Shown here piece by piece: positions 38,356 through 47,665 of a DNA stretch of 64,000 nt; within the stretch, counting starts at the first letter, position 1, and each line of letters starts with the position of its first letter. The DNA is from Candidatus Heimdallarchaeota archaeon (lineage in GTDB: Archaea > Asgardarchaeota > Heimdallarchaeia > Hodarchaeales > Hodarchaeaceae). The notes under the pieces were generated by a model. It was not told the DNA's origin. It saw only the letters and a list, made by a program, of their open reading frames with translations, and did no database searches. Both the position numbers and the translations under genes were made by a program. Location of the stretch: contig CP070695.1 of the NCBI GenBank assembly GCA_020353515.1, positions 3,927,140 to 3,991,139 on the forward strand, read 5' to 3'.

Positions 38356-39504
38356 TTATCCTCCAAATCGGTCCTTCCACTCTTCATAGCGTGTGAGTTC
38401 TTTAGGTGACACAGAAGGTTTGATACTTTCCATACCAACCAGAAAATCTTTGATACCAGGAGCCCGAGGTTGAATACTAGCATCTTTCAAAGCTCCTTCT
38501 GCGTCAAGTTCGCGAATAGGGTGCATCAAAGCTTCTCGACAAAGAAGAGCTATATCTGCAGCGGTGTATCCAGCAGTGTACTTCGCTAACTCTTCAAAAC
38601 TGACATCAGAAGCCAACTCTACACCACGAGTGTGGATCTGAAACATTTTCTCTCTAGCTTCAATTGTTGGCAAAGTAACATAAACTCGTCTCTCAAACCG
38701 TCGCCGCATTGCTGCATCAATGTCCCATGGGGTATTGGTTGCTCCAACTGTAACCAACAGTTCTTCTCCTGTACCAAATCCCTCAACTGCCTGCAAAAGC
38801 TGAGTTTTAACCCGACGCATTGCTTCTCCCTCGGAACTACCACCCCTTGCCCCTGCTAATGAGTCTATTTCGTCAAAAAATATAATTGAAGGAGATTCTT
38901 CAACAGCGCGATCATATAACTCCTTTACTAATTTCTCTGACTCTCCAAGCCACTTACTAATCAGATTCGCAGCGCTTACTGAAAAAAAAGTAGAATCAAC
39001 TTCTGATGCAACTGCTTTACAAAGGTACGTTTTTCCACAGCCTGGGGGTCCATACATCAAGATTCCTTTCCACGGTTTACGAGCACCCTTAAACAGATCT
39101 GGTCGAGACATTGGAAGAATGATCGCTTCTCGTAACGCACGCTTTGCACCTTCCATTCCAGCGACATCTTCCCATTTTACATTGGGTTTTTCTCGAACAA
39201 TAACACTCGAGATTGCCCCTGAAATTTCTTCATCCTCTTCTGGTGATACTGCGGCTGAGGAACTCTTTTTGACATCAGAAGACTCTATAATCCCGCGAAT
39301 TTCTTTCACACGTAAAATATATTCCATTGCTTTTTGGTAGTAAAGATTTTTCATATTAGGGTCGTCTGTGAAATTAATCAGCTTCTGTAATTGTTCAGCA
39401 GCACTCACATAATAACGAACAGCTTGTTGCGCCTGCCCACCTTGATCAAGCTTGTAGGCCATTGCTGCATTTTTTTTAGCAGCATCAAATAACGGGGAGC
39501 TCAT
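38356..39504 (-). CDS. vps4: Vps4-like AAA+ ATPase
   Basis: The protein has 382 residues. An N-terminal MIT-type three-helix region (about 1-75) precedes one AAA+ module with Walker A GPPGCGKT, Walker B IIFFDEID, sensor TNTPWDID and Arg fingers RRRFERR. The C-terminal helix (PKELTRYEEWKDRFGG) matches the Vps4 family ending. It would disassemble ESCRT-III filaments by binding their C-terminal MIM motifs. It lies 59 bases after the Vps2/24/46-like gene on the same strand. Confidence 0.95.
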   Translation of the reverse strand: MSSPLFDAAKKNAAMAYKLDQGGQAQQAVRYYVSAAEQLQKLINFTDDPNMKNLYYQKAMEYILRVKEIRGIIESSDVKKSSSAAVSPEEDEEISGAISSVIVREKPNVKWEDVAGMEGAKRALREAIILPMSRPDLFKGARKPWKGILMYGPPGCGKTYLCKAVASEVDSTFFSVSAANLISKWLGESEKLVKELYDRAVEESPSIIFFDEIDSLAGARGGSSEGEAMRRVKTQLLQAVEGFGTGEELLVTVGATNTPWDIDAAMRRRFERRVYVTLPTIEAREKMFQIHTRGVELASDVSFEELAKYTAGYTAADIALLCREALMHPIRELDAEGALKDASIQPRAPGIKDFLVGMESIKPSVSPKELTRYEEWKDRFGG

Positions 39505-39563
39505 GTTCTCATCTCTAAAAAGTACCTTTATTTGACAGGAATGGAAAATTTAGGGGAATTTGT

Positions 39564-40181
39564 TTACCCCTTCTTAATTTTCTCTAATTCTTTCTGTAAC
39601 TCTTGGGATCGAATGTCGGGACTTGGAAGTCCAAAATCTGCCGCAGCTGCTTTTGAAGCACTTAATTCCCCTATTATCTTATCCACCATTTCATCCTCCT
39701 CAACATCGGACGTCATCATTTCAAAACCTTCATCCATGGCTTCTGTAGCCATATCCACCCTCTCAGTCTCAATTTCCATTTGTTGAAGGACACCTTCGAG
39801 CTGAGGGATCTTAAGTTGTCTATTCATGGTGTGCAGGGTCTTTACAAGTCCTTTGAGGTCTTGACCAATTGCCTGTGTGGCTGCAGCTTGCTCTAACTTG
39901 AATTTAATGCCTTTCACTCGACTAGCCATTTGTTGGCATCCCCGAGCCATGGTTCGATTTTTAGCTACATCTTTAGCTAATAAACGTGCCGTTGTCATAT
40001 CACCAGCTTCAATAGATCGTTCAACTTCCTTAAGCATTCGTTTCTCTTCTTTGATGAGTTTATTTCGCTGTCGGTTCATCCGTTTCTCGACCATACGGAG
40101 GCGAACAATCCATCTACGAGTAGATCTAACATCGCTACCTCCACCGCCTTTTAACCAATTTCCGAATTTGTCGAAGACCAT
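39564..40181 (-). CDS. ESCRT-III protein, Vps2/24/46-like
   Basis: The protein has 205 residues. A basic helical core (about 20-110; RMVEKRMNRQRNKLIKEEKR) is followed by an acidic part (about 140-175) and a C-terminal helix SQELQKELEKIKKG resembling a MIM1 motif (L-x-x-x-L-x-x-[IL]-K). This charge asymmetry and length are typical of Snf7-superfamily proteins, here closest to the Vps2/24/46 class. One base separates its start from the stop of the second ESCRT-III gene, so translation is likely coupled. Confidence 0.9.
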   Translation of the reverse strand: MVFDKFGNWLKGGGGSDVRSTRRWIVRLRMVEKRMNRQRNKLIKEEKRMLKEVERSIEAGDMTTARLLAKDVAKNRTMARGCQQMASRVKGIKFKLEQAAATQAIGQDLKGLVKTLHTMNRQLKIPQLEGVLQQMEIETERVDMATEAMDEGFEMMTSDVEEDEMVDKIIGELSASKAAAADFGLPSPDIRSQELQKELEKIKKG

Positions 40182-40182
40182 C

Positions 40183-40854
40183 TTAAGACCTCAATCCTTC
40201 TTCAATCTGACGCCGCATTTCGTCGAGCTTCTTTTTATCAGCTTCACGTTTTTCAGTAACTGGTGCTTCTGATACAGGGGTGACTGGAGTGGGTGTTTCC
40301 GTTGCTGGTAAAGAACTTGTTGTCAATTCCGCTTCTAATTCGGCCATTTGTTGAGCAATTCTATCATCAGCTTCTACATCCATCCCGATTTCAGTGATCG
40401 AAGTATCAGTTAATGCTTCTTCCATGCCTGAAACCATTTCGATGGAATCTTCCAATGACATCATTACTTCTTCTGTTCTTTCAGGGGAAGCTGCATCAAT
40501 ATTGGCTTCAATAGCCGTTTGAGCTGAAGCTAAAGTTTCAGTTAGAGTAACATTATCTGCCGATACGTCTAGAGTATCAATCGTACGTTGTAGATTTGCA
40601 ATTTTATTATGAGTATTTGATACTTGGGTTAAGTAGAGTTCACGACGTTTTAGTGCTTGTTGAGCTCCCATTTTATTTCCAGATTTCATCAAAGTTCGAG
40701 CAAGTTCATATTGTTCATCAGCTTGCCGTTGATAATTACGAATTTTAACTTCCATTTGGTTGATGGTACGTTTGAGTTTAGCTTTCGTTTCAGTACTACC
40801 AGAGGGCTTTTTACCTGTTAGGAAACCTTTAAATCGTTTCACGGGGTAATTCAT
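40183..40854 (-). CDS. ESCRT-III protein, Vps20/32/60 (Snf7)-like
   Basis: The protein has 223 residues. The basic N-terminal helices (INQMEVKIRNYQRQADEQYE) and MGAQQALKRRELYLTQVSN match the Snf7/CHMP4 pattern. An acidic region, a Pro/Thr-rich linker (about 180-195) and a C-terminal helix DEMRRQIEEGLRS follow. The likely role is membrane-bound filament formation. A TATA-like TTTATAA sits about 75 bases upstream, within an AT-rich leader. Confidence 0.9.
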   Translation of the reverse strand: MNYPVKRFKGFLTGKKPSGSTETKAKLKRTINQMEVKIRNYQRQADEQYELARTLMKSGNKMGAQQALKRRELYLTQVSNTHNKIANLQRTIDTLDVSADNVTLTETLASAQTAIEANIDAASPERTEEVMMSLEDSIEMVSGMEEALTDTSITEIGMDVEADDRIAQQMAELEAELTTSSLPATETPTPVTPVSEAPVTEKREADKKKLDEMRRQIEEGLRS

Positions 40855-41056
40855 CTCACTAAGTTCTTAATACTTAATTATAGTTCTTCTTAATTATAAT
40901 TATAATTCTTTTTAGTTATAAACTTTCAGATGGTATTACTTAAAACTTTCCCATATGTACCCCTTAAAGACTGCAGATGTCTTGAATAAGCTGTTTATAC
41001 AATGAAATAAACTTAGATTTTTTCGAGATCAAGTTAAAGAAGAATGTGACTGTAAC

Positions 41057-41785
41057 TCAGATCCCAGGAAAGGATAATACTATTCCGTCTAATGTTTCTG
41101 TCTTAATAGCTATTTTTTGTTTGGTTAATTGCGTGAGTGCTTGATTGACACGTTCTAATGTCCATGAAGTCTCTCGAACCAAATCAGTTAAACCAATTTC
41201 CCCCCGAAAACGAGCTGCTAGTTCTAAGATGATTTGATGATCTTGATTAAGGTTTGGATCAACAAAAATAATGACTTTCATCCCAGATAATTGACGGATT
41301 TCATGAATCATTCCATTTTTTACTAGCAGATTTAGTGCTTTTGTGATATCACCAAAGGGGGCTGTGATTCCTTGACTTTCATCGCTTAATTTTAAAGCCA
41401 ATTCCGAGACACTTAAGAGACCACCTGTTTGATTACGTAGCTGTTTTCCGATCTCAAGGATTCTTAACGCTAAGAAATTATGATATTCATCCTTTCCTTT
41501 CAATCGTTGCTTCAACCCAGGTTGTTTCCCTACCTCATAGATCCCAATCGCACGAGGAAGTCCCAATTCTTCCCGTAGTGCCATTAATTGTCGTGCTAAT
41601 TCAGGATTTTTCTTAAGATCTGTCTGATATCGTTTTTCTAATTTCTGTAAATCCCTGTGCAGCTCTTGTACTTTTGAGCTCATCTCAGCTAAGGATTTCA
41701 GTGCTAGTTCTGCACCTTTACGTTTCATTTCCGCTTCCTTAGTGAGTTTTTCTTCGATTCTACGTAATCCCATTCTTGTAATCAT
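41057..41785 (-). CDS. vps22: ESCRT-II subunit Vps22-like (EAP30)
   Basis: The protein has 242 residues. The N-terminus GLRRIEEKLTKEAEMKRKGA and LKKNPELARQLMALREELG parallel the helical hairpin of eukaryotic Vps22/SNF8. Two winged helices follow (ILEIGKQLRNQTGGLLSVSE and LTDLVRETSWTLERVNQALT). It is the core of the ESCRT-II complex with Vps25. It heads the minus-strand ESCRT-II/III run and is divergent from the zinc-ribbon/PH gene. Confidence 0.9.
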   Translation of the reverse strand: MITRMGLRRIEEKLTKEAEMKRKGAELALKSLAEMSSKVQELHRDLQKLEKRYQTDLKKNPELARQLMALREELGLPRAIGIYEVGKQPGLKQRLKGKDEYHNFLALRILEIGKQLRNQTGGLLSVSELALKLSDESQGITAPFGDITKALNLLVKNGMIHEIRQLSGMKVIIFVDPNLNQDHQIILELAARFRGEIGLTDLVRETSWTLERVNQALTQLTKQKIAIKTETLDGIVLSFPGI

Positions 41786-41819
41786 CCCATCTATGTTTTC
41801 AAGTGGATCTTACACGATT

Positions 41820-41840
41820 TCATTTATAATTCTTTATAAT
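41820..41840 (-). promoter_or_regulatory. TATA-rich promoter of the ESCRT-II/III run
   Basis: On the minus strand an ATTATAAAGAATTATAAATG run lies 35-55 bases ahead of the vps22 ATG. This is a normal distance for an archaeal TATA box with a short leader. It would drive vps22 and possibly the downstream ESCRT-III genes, although a second promoter-like leader precedes the Snf7-like gene. Confidence 0.45.
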
Positions 41841-42082
41841 CCGAACCCAAAAAATCATGTTTAGGATATTGTATTCTTGAATATCCGATTAACATTATAT
41901 GGTTTCACCGCTAACAACAATAAAATGGTTATTCACTTAGCTACTGTTTAAGTTCAGTTTTTTTATGTAGATATTTGATTATTCCATCTTTTAAAGACTG
42001 AGGCATATCATGTCCAGAGTTCGTATGCTTATAAACTTAATTTTACAGTTTTTACTTACTGGGATTGTACATAACGCTAGAG

Positions 42083-43408
42083 ATGACTTCACGGATGACA
42101 AGTCTTTATTGTTCATTTTGTGGCACAATGACTCATGAGTTGGATTCCCAGAAGTGTTCTGATTGTGGTGCGGCATTTTGTCCCCAATGTGCTTCTCAAT
42201 TAAGAAACACTGGTTCACAAATTAAATGTCCCTGTGGTTCAATTAATATCAAGGGTAGGTCCTCTGGACAAAACTCGAAAAGTGAAACTTTAGAACAAAT
42301 TTTTGATTTAAAGCGATCCCTAAAGCAAGTTGCTTACCGTCCAGTCCTTGTACTCAAACGAACTGGTCATCTCGAATCAAGATTACGATCTTTTCGGAAA
42401 CAATTTCTAATTCCAGGAAATCAAATTGACAAGATTTTTCTTGAAACTAAAAAAATTGAAAATTTTACATTATCGGAATTTCAGGAATATTCAGCTAAAT
42501 TAAATCGATTATATCGGAATTTAATGGGATTAAATTCTTCCTTTACTGACCATCGGAACTTTTCCTTGCAACTGACTCTTTTTCAGAAACAAATTAGAAG
42601 CTTTGATCAGACTGTACAAGACAAACTCCTACCAATTTATGATTTGATTGAACAAATGGAAAATAAATGTGATCAGTTTGAAGAAATGGCGCGACATCTT
42701 GGACGATGTTTTGATGCCTTTGTTTTCGTCCCTGGGGAATTAGTTATTGGTTATTTTGCTAATATAGAGTTACAGAATAGTCGGATCAGAAAGACTACCA
42801 TTGATATTGTGATTACCACAGACAGAATTGTGCTACTCAAATGGAAGAGATTCAATCTAAGAGGTCAAAGAACAAAAAAATTTGATGAATTTCCTCCAGA
42901 AGATCTAATTGATGTTCAAAAAACGAAAATAGGCTTCTTTAAGCGTGATAAACTACAAATCACAACCATTCAACATGATTATGAGTTACGTACTGACGGA
43001 GATACCCTAATGCGGATTTTTGATGGCCTACAACTTAGTTATTACGGTAGGCCTAGTGAAATTTACGTCCATGAGCCCTTTCGTGATTGGTCCTCAGAAA
43101 TTTATCAAGAAAAAATCCTTTCAGGACTCAATTTTCATAATAACAATAATGGATCTCCTGAACATTCTTCCAACCAAAATAAGGAACCTGACTTTGTAAC
43201 TGGTGTACTAGATGATCGTCTTCGTGACCTCCGTCTACGTAAGCTAGCGAATGAAAAAGCGTTACAAGAACTAAAAGAAGGACGGAAAAAAGTATCTAGT
43301 CGAGATTACTTCGATTTGATAAAGCAATTTGAATTAGAGCTAGCTAAAATTAATGAAGCAATTACTGAACTTCTTGTTAGAACTGGAAAAACAAATCTCT
43401 TAGGATGA
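42083..43408 (+). CDS. Zinc-ribbon / coiled-coil / PH-like protein within the ESCRT locus
   Basis: The protein has 441 residues from the ATG at 42083; a TTG at 42065 is the alternative. A double zinc ribbon (about 8-52: CSFCG, CSDCGAAFCPQCA, CPCG) is followed by a long helical/coiled region (about 70-210). Next is a beta-rich PH/GRAM-like domain (about 215-325; FVPGELVIGYFANIEL, DIVITTDRIVLLKW). A short helical hairpin of SHOCT style ends the protein (about 370-440). It is the only plus-strand gene in the ESCRT locus, divergent from vps22 and convergent with vps28. A PH-like domain beside ESCRT-II recalls the GLUE domain of Vps36, but homology to Vps36 is not shown. Confidence 0.75.
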   Translation: MTSRMTSLYCSFCGTMTHELDSQKCSDCGAAFCPQCASQLRNTGSQIKCPCGSINIKGRSSGQNSKSETLEQIFDLKRSLKQVAYRPVLVLKRTGHLESRLRSFRKQFLIPGNQIDKIFLETKKIENFTLSEFQEYSAKLNRLYRNLMGLNSSFTDHRNFSLQLTLFQKQIRSFDQTVQDKLLPIYDLIEQMENKCDQFEEMARHLGRCFDAFVFVPGELVIGYFANIELQNSRIRKTTIDIVITTDRIVLLKWKRFNLRGQRTKKFDEFPPEDLIDVQKTKIGFFKRDKLQITTIQHDYELRTDGDTLMRIFDGLQLSYYGRPSEIYVHEPFRDWSSEIYQEKILSGLNFHNNNNGSPEHSSNQNKEPDFVTGVLDDRLRDLRLRKLANEKALQELKEGRKKVSSRDYFDLIKQFELELAKINEAITELLVRTGKTNLLG

Positions 43409-43433
43409 AAGAACTAATCCTACTGAAAATATT

Positions 43434-44063
43434 TTAGAGATTGCTCAACTCTCGTCGAAAATCTGAAAGCCATCTTGAAGTTTGTAACTCTAATTTTTGT
43501 AATTCATCTCTTTGTAAGAGTTGGCCTGGTTTTTGTGTATCCATCCACTTAATCCACTGATCGATGTCTTGAGTCACCCAGTGATTAGGACCATAAACAC
43601 GAGATGATGTTAGAATGGATATAAGCTCATCTAAATACGGGAGAATTCGATCAACTGTAGCAATAGCTTCTAAACGAAGAAGATCAAGTAATTCAATCGC
43701 ATTGGCCACGAATTCGGCAGCTATACGAGGTAACTTCTTAATTTGAGTATAATCAATCCGGTTGTGAGGTGTGTCATCAGTCCCCTCGGTTATACGAAGT
43801 TTCTCCAAACCATAAGGGAATTGTTGGTCGAGCTTCTCAGATCGAATAAAGTCGTCTAAATCAAAATGAGATTCTGCTAACTTTGCTCTAATTGAAACAA
43901 TCGTTGATAAAAGATTTTTATGCTGTTTATGGAAAATATTAGGATCTAATTCACCTTGCTCATAAGATCGTGAAAGGAGATCTAGGGTTCCAATACTTGC
44001 ATATAGCCGTCCTTCTAATTCCCAACGTTTCTCTAAATTAGGAGGAAATGTCATGGGTCTCAT
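43434..44063 (-). CDS. vps28: ESCRT-I subunit Vps28-like
   Basis: The protein has 209 residues. An N-terminal core with RWELEGRLYASIGTLDLLSR and a C-terminal four-helix bundle (FVANAIELLDLLRLEAIATV, LELQTSRWLSDFRREL) parallel eukaryotic Vps28. It would bind the Vps23 core and link ESCRT-I to ESCRT-II. It starts one base after the UEV gene ends on the same strand, consistent with a two-gene operon coding for complex partners. Confidence 0.85.
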   Translation of the reverse strand: MRPMTFPPNLEKRWELEGRLYASIGTLDLLSRSYEQGELDPNIFHKQHKNLLSTIVSIRAKLAESHFDLDDFIRSEKLDQQFPYGLEKLRITEGTDDTPHNRIDYTQIKKLPRIAAEFVANAIELLDLLRLEAIATVDRILPYLDELISILTSSRVYGPNHWVTQDIDQWIKWMDTQKPGQLLQRDELQKLELQTSRWLSDFRRELSNL

Positions 44064-44064
44064 C

Positions 44065-44805
44065 CTATCTTAAGTATTCTTCCTGTTTTTTAAGCATGTA
44101 CAATTCTTTTGTATATTTTTTGTACAATCGAGAGTATTCAAAAATTGATATTTCCCCTGCTGCGTAACGGTCTTCTAATGACGCGAGGAGATCAGAAATA
44201 GCAATACGTTCTGTTTCAAGATCATCTCGTTTTGATAGACTTGCTTGATCTAGACTCCGTGATGGTTGTGCCTGAACTACTTGTTGTGCACGAAATCGTG
44301 CTAATTCTTCATCTTTTTTCTGAATTTGTTGAGTTAGTGATTCTACTTCTGTTCGTAAAACTGTAGTTTCAGCAGAAGTTGTCTGAGGTTCAACGACAGG
44401 AGGCGTTTCAGTTAGCCTAGCAACTGTTTCTCGAGCTGATTTAGCCACTTCTCCTCGCGGAGTAGGAGGCACTCTTGACATCAAATTCTTTAATGCTATA
44501 ACAACCTGATAAAGATGGAATTCTGCACGCCAATTGTCTAAGATTCGTAATTGCACAAAGGAATCTTCATCAATGTTTGGGTGATCCATGTAACCAACTG
44601 CTGTTACAACAGGTGGAACATTTGGAAAGTATTCTGGTAAAAAGATTTCAAAAGTAAACATATTCCTTCCCCGACTTGTTGTATAGGTCAATGTTCCTTG
44701 CCATCGTGCCAAGGAATCCCCTACAGGATTAAAACCAGAGGCAGCAGAATTGGAATAAACCAGTTGGGCCTCTCTAGCTAAGATAAAATCTCTATCCATG
44801 TTCAT
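44065..44805 (-). CDS. vps23: ESCRT-I subunit Vps23/TSG101-like (UEV + steadiness box)
   Basis: The protein has 246 residues from the ATG at 44805, which has AAAGGAGC upstream; a TTG at 44823 is the alternative. The UEV domain (about 1-110) has the E2 fold pattern LPEYFPNVPPVV and HPNIDEDSFVQLRILDNW. The catalytic Cys position holds Gln, as expected for a ubiquitin-binding, inactive E2 variant. A coiled segment (about 145-185) and the C-terminal steadiness box (AISDLLASLEDRYAAGEISI, then YSRLYKKYTKEL) follow. The protein would recognise ubiquitinated cargo and assemble with Vps28. Confidence 0.92.
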   Translation of the reverse strand: MNMDRDFILAREAQLVYSNSAASGFNPVGDSLARWQGTLTYTTSRGRNMFTFEIFLPEYFPNVPPVVTAVGYMDHPNIDEDSFVQLRILDNWRAEFHLYQVVIALKNLMSRVPPTPRGEVAKSARETVARLTETPPVVEPQTTSAETTVLRTEVESLTQQIQKKDEELARFRAQQVVQAQPSRSLDQASLSKRDDLETERIAISDLLASLEDRYAAGEISIFEYSRLYKKYTKELYMLKKQEEYLR

Positions 44806-44823
44806 TTTAGCTCCTTTTTTCAA

Positions 44824-45132
44824 ATTTAAGTTGAAATATTAATCGTGAGGTTTTTAATTTAAGTAAATGGTTTCTTTAGTTTGTGTACATCTGTACAAGA
44901 TCTCTTAAAAAAGCCTCACAATAAGGAACATTTAAAAGCTGTTGGTTCGTCTGAATATTGATTTTCTCCTATATGATCACTGTAATCACTGTAATATTCT
45001 ATTTTCTGTTCCTTAAGAAGATCACGACCCAAATATTAATGATTATCACTTTGAAAACTTAAGACTTCGCTTTAATCAATAATTTATATTCTTAAATTAA
45101 GTACTTTAAGAAAATAAACATTTAGGAAGTGC
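44824..45132. other. Intergenic region between UEV and GTPase genes
   Basis: About 310 AT-rich bases lie here. They contain a short tandem repeat, ATCACTGTAATCACTGTA (near 44977-44994), and probably the promoter of the ESCRT-I operon. No gene or RNA is recognised. Confidence 0.35.
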
Positions 45133-46350
45133 TTACTTTCCTCTAGGTGGTTGTACAGAAGCTAGGAAATCAATAATTGCTTCACCTAGTAGTTCAAACG
45201 CCTTTTCTATATTTTCACCTGTTTTAGCACTACTTTGAAGAAAGTAAATTTTGAATCCGCGATATCTCTCTGAAATCTGCGATAATCGAGAAACAAACGC
45301 ATGAGCTTTTGATTCAGACACACATGGCATTCCTACTGAACATAAATCTGTTTTATTTCCTAAAACAATTAAAGGGACAGGACCTCTACCATTGTTACGC
45401 CATAGCTCATTCATCCATTTTACGATATTTTGGAAACTTTCAGGACGAGTCATGTCGAAAACGACCAGTGCACCTACCGCGGACATGTAATAAATTTTTC
45501 TGACATTATGAAAGCGTGGTTGTCCAGCCAAATCCCAAATCAAATATTTGATCTGTTTTCCTCCAGCATATACGATGTCAGATGTCTTGGCTGCTAGATC
45601 AGCACCTATAGTCATTTGATAGTCGACTTTGAATCCTTCACCAAGGTATTGTCGTCGAATAGATGTCTTTCCTACAGCGCCATCCCCGATCAAGATAACT
45701 TTTAAGGTGTGATGTTCTTGAATAAGGGTTGCTTTGGCTGATGCAATTGCACGATCGATTTCAGTCCGTAATTCTGTGTTCTTCTGGATATTTCTTTCTG
45801 TATGCCTTTTTATAGCCTTTCCAATTTGAATTGCTAGTGTACTGACTTTATCTCGAGGAATATGTTTTGAAGTGACAATAGAAACAATAAATATCTCTTC
45901 AACTACAAAAAAATGGATTGTTTGAGATTCAAGAGTTAAAACTTCTACCAATTCACCCAATTTATACTGAGTATAATTTTTTATCACGTTCGACATAAAA
46001 TTTCGTGATTCTTGGTAGTCGATCTTAGTTAATAATGGATAGTCAAATATCGGAGTACCACTGTACATGAAACACGAAATCAAGTAGATATCTTCCGTTT
46101 TTCTTGCTTCTAACCCAAATTGCCTAAAATCTTCCAAATGATCCTTCTCTGTCTTTTCAGCTTCCGAATATGCTTCATCTAAGATACTTAGGTAATCTTT
46201 ACGTCCAGACATGGCATCTTCGAGATTGACACGAACCTTGAGATAAAATTCTTCCATTTCATCAGCCCTTGCCTCATCAAGAACTTTATCCTCAAGGGAT
46301 TTACTCCTAACTTCCTTTTTATCCCTGTTTATGGGATTATTATTGTCCAT
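45133..46350 (-). CDS. Longin-like domain fused to a Ras-superfamily GTPase
   Basis: The protein has 405 residues. An acidic helical N-terminus (about 1-80) precedes a beta/alpha domain (about 85-195; DIYLISCFMYSGTPIFDYPL, IHFFVVEEIFIVSIVTSKHI) resembling longin or roadblock folds. The GTPase follows (about 214-400) with GDGAVGKTS, TIGAD, WDLAGQ, NKTD and SSAKTG, Rab-like and with the catalytic Gln. There is no C-terminal Cys. Longin/roadblock folds are known partners and regulators of small GTPases, so the fusion implies built-in regulation. It sits between the ESCRT-I operon and membrane-protein genes. Confidence 0.85.
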   Translation of the reverse strand: MDNNNPINRDKKEVRSKSLEDKVLDEARADEMEEFYLKVRVNLEDAMSGRKDYLSILDEAYSEAEKTEKDHLEDFRQFGLEARKTEDIYLISCFMYSGTPIFDYPLLTKIDYQESRNFMSNVIKNYTQYKLGELVEVLTLESQTIHFFVVEEIFIVSIVTSKHIPRDKVSTLAIQIGKAIKRHTERNIQKNTELRTEIDRAIASAKATLIQEHHTLKVILIGDGAVGKTSIRRQYLGEGFKVDYQMTIGADLAAKTSDIVYAGGKQIKYLIWDLAGQPRFHNVRKIYYMSAVGALVVFDMTRPESFQNIVKWMNELWRNNGRGPVPLIVLGNKTDLCSVGMPCVSESKAHAFVSRLSQISERYRGFKIYFLQSSAKTGENIEKAFELLGEAIIDFLASVQPPRGK

Positions 46351-46570
46351 ATGAAGGAATAACTCCGATATTCGTTCAACAAGGGATTAGTATGTTTTTT
46401 TTTGACAATTATCTTAAAGACACACAATCATCTTAAAGGCTTTATCTTTTAGTCTATAATTATGATGTTATAATTTATCTCAACATATTGAAGAAAACTA
46501 AAACTTTATGAAGAAAAGTAATTTTATTACCCTCTCTCTAATCTAGAAAACGGAAATGGAAGGAAAAAAG

Positions 46571-47560
46571 ATGGGTGAACTTCTAGGTTCTTTAGATGAT
46601 CAAATCATTATTTTTTTACAAACTTTCAGTCCATTACTCGATCCTATATTTGGATTAATCACTTTTTTTGGAGATAAACTGTTCGTTATAGGAATTTTAA
46701 TCATAATTTTTTACTGTATTGATAAAAAGGTTGCTTTCCGTGCTGCCATTTTAGTAATATTTACTGCATTTGTTACATACTCATTAAAGGGAATATTTGC
46801 TCTTGAACGACCTTATCTTGAATATGAGAGATTGAATAAATCAGGAATAAAAGGAACTAAAGACATTTTAGGACAATTACCAACAGATTATACTTTTCCA
46901 AGTGGACATTCTTCAAATGCTGGATCCTTTTGGACATTTTTAGCCTCACGATGGCGTCATCTTGGTTTTGGGATTGTAGCGGTTGTTATGATAATAATGA
47001 TTCCCCTTTCCCGCAGCTATTTAGGTGTCCATTGGCCAACGGACATAATTGTTGGTGTCTTGTTGGGAATTTTGATCTCGTTACTCTTTATTTATTTGTT
47101 ACCTAGAATTGAACAAATTACTGCGAAATCTTCTACTTTAATTTTATTCTTGGTTGCTATAATAGCTCCAATATTAGCAGTTGTTATGTCATATGTATTT
47201 ATAGTCTTATCAGGTCACGATTTTGGACTTGCTGACACTACTACCTATGGAGGTTTATTTACAGGGTTATCATTGGGTTATATGTTTGAGGAACGATTCA
47301 TCAATCTAAAAGTAAAAGAATTTCGAAGGAATAAAAAGGTACTTATTTATCGAGGCATATTAGGGCTCAGTATTATCTTAGGTTTATATTTCAGTATGAG
47401 TGCAATATTTGAAGTACTGTTTAAAGGATTTCCACTTGAATATATTGCACGATTCTGCAGATATGCGATTCTAGCCTTTGCAGGGATCTTTTGTCTTCCA
47501 TGGCTATTTGTCGTTATTGAACGAAGACTTTCATTGGAACCTGGAGCTCCTACGGAATAG
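46571..47560 (+). CDS. PAP2-family membrane phosphatase
   Basis: The protein has 329 residues from the ATG at 46571 with AAGGAAAAAAG upstream; an ATG at 46556 is the alternative. It has about eight membrane segments. The acid-phosphatase triad motifs are present: K-x6-RP (KGIFALERP), PSGHS and SRSYLGVHWPTD. It would hydrolyse lipid phosphates such as polyprenyl or archaetidic acid phosphates at the membrane. Confidence 0.88.
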   Translation: MGELLGSLDDQIIIFLQTFSPLLDPIFGLITFFGDKLFVIGILIIIFYCIDKKVAFRAAILVIFTAFVTYSLKGIFALERPYLEYERLNKSGIKGTKDILGQLPTDYTFPSGHSSNAGSFWTFLASRWRHLGFGIVAVVMIIMIPLSRSYLGVHWPTDIIVGVLLGILISLLFIYLLPRIEQITAKSSTLILFLVAIIAPILAVVMSYVFIVLSGHDFGLADTTTYGGLFTGLSLGYMFEERFINLKVKEFRRNKKVLIYRGILGLSIILGLYFSMSAIFEVLFKGFPLEYIARFCRYAILAFAGIFCLPWLFVVIERRLSLEPGAPTE

Positions 47561-47665
47561 CGTGTTGATTTAAGTCCCAAAAGAAAACAGTTAAGAATAT
47601 CCGTACAAAAAGTAATTTAAGCGTAATGAAATACGAAGATTTTATTATCCATTGAGAGGAAACGT

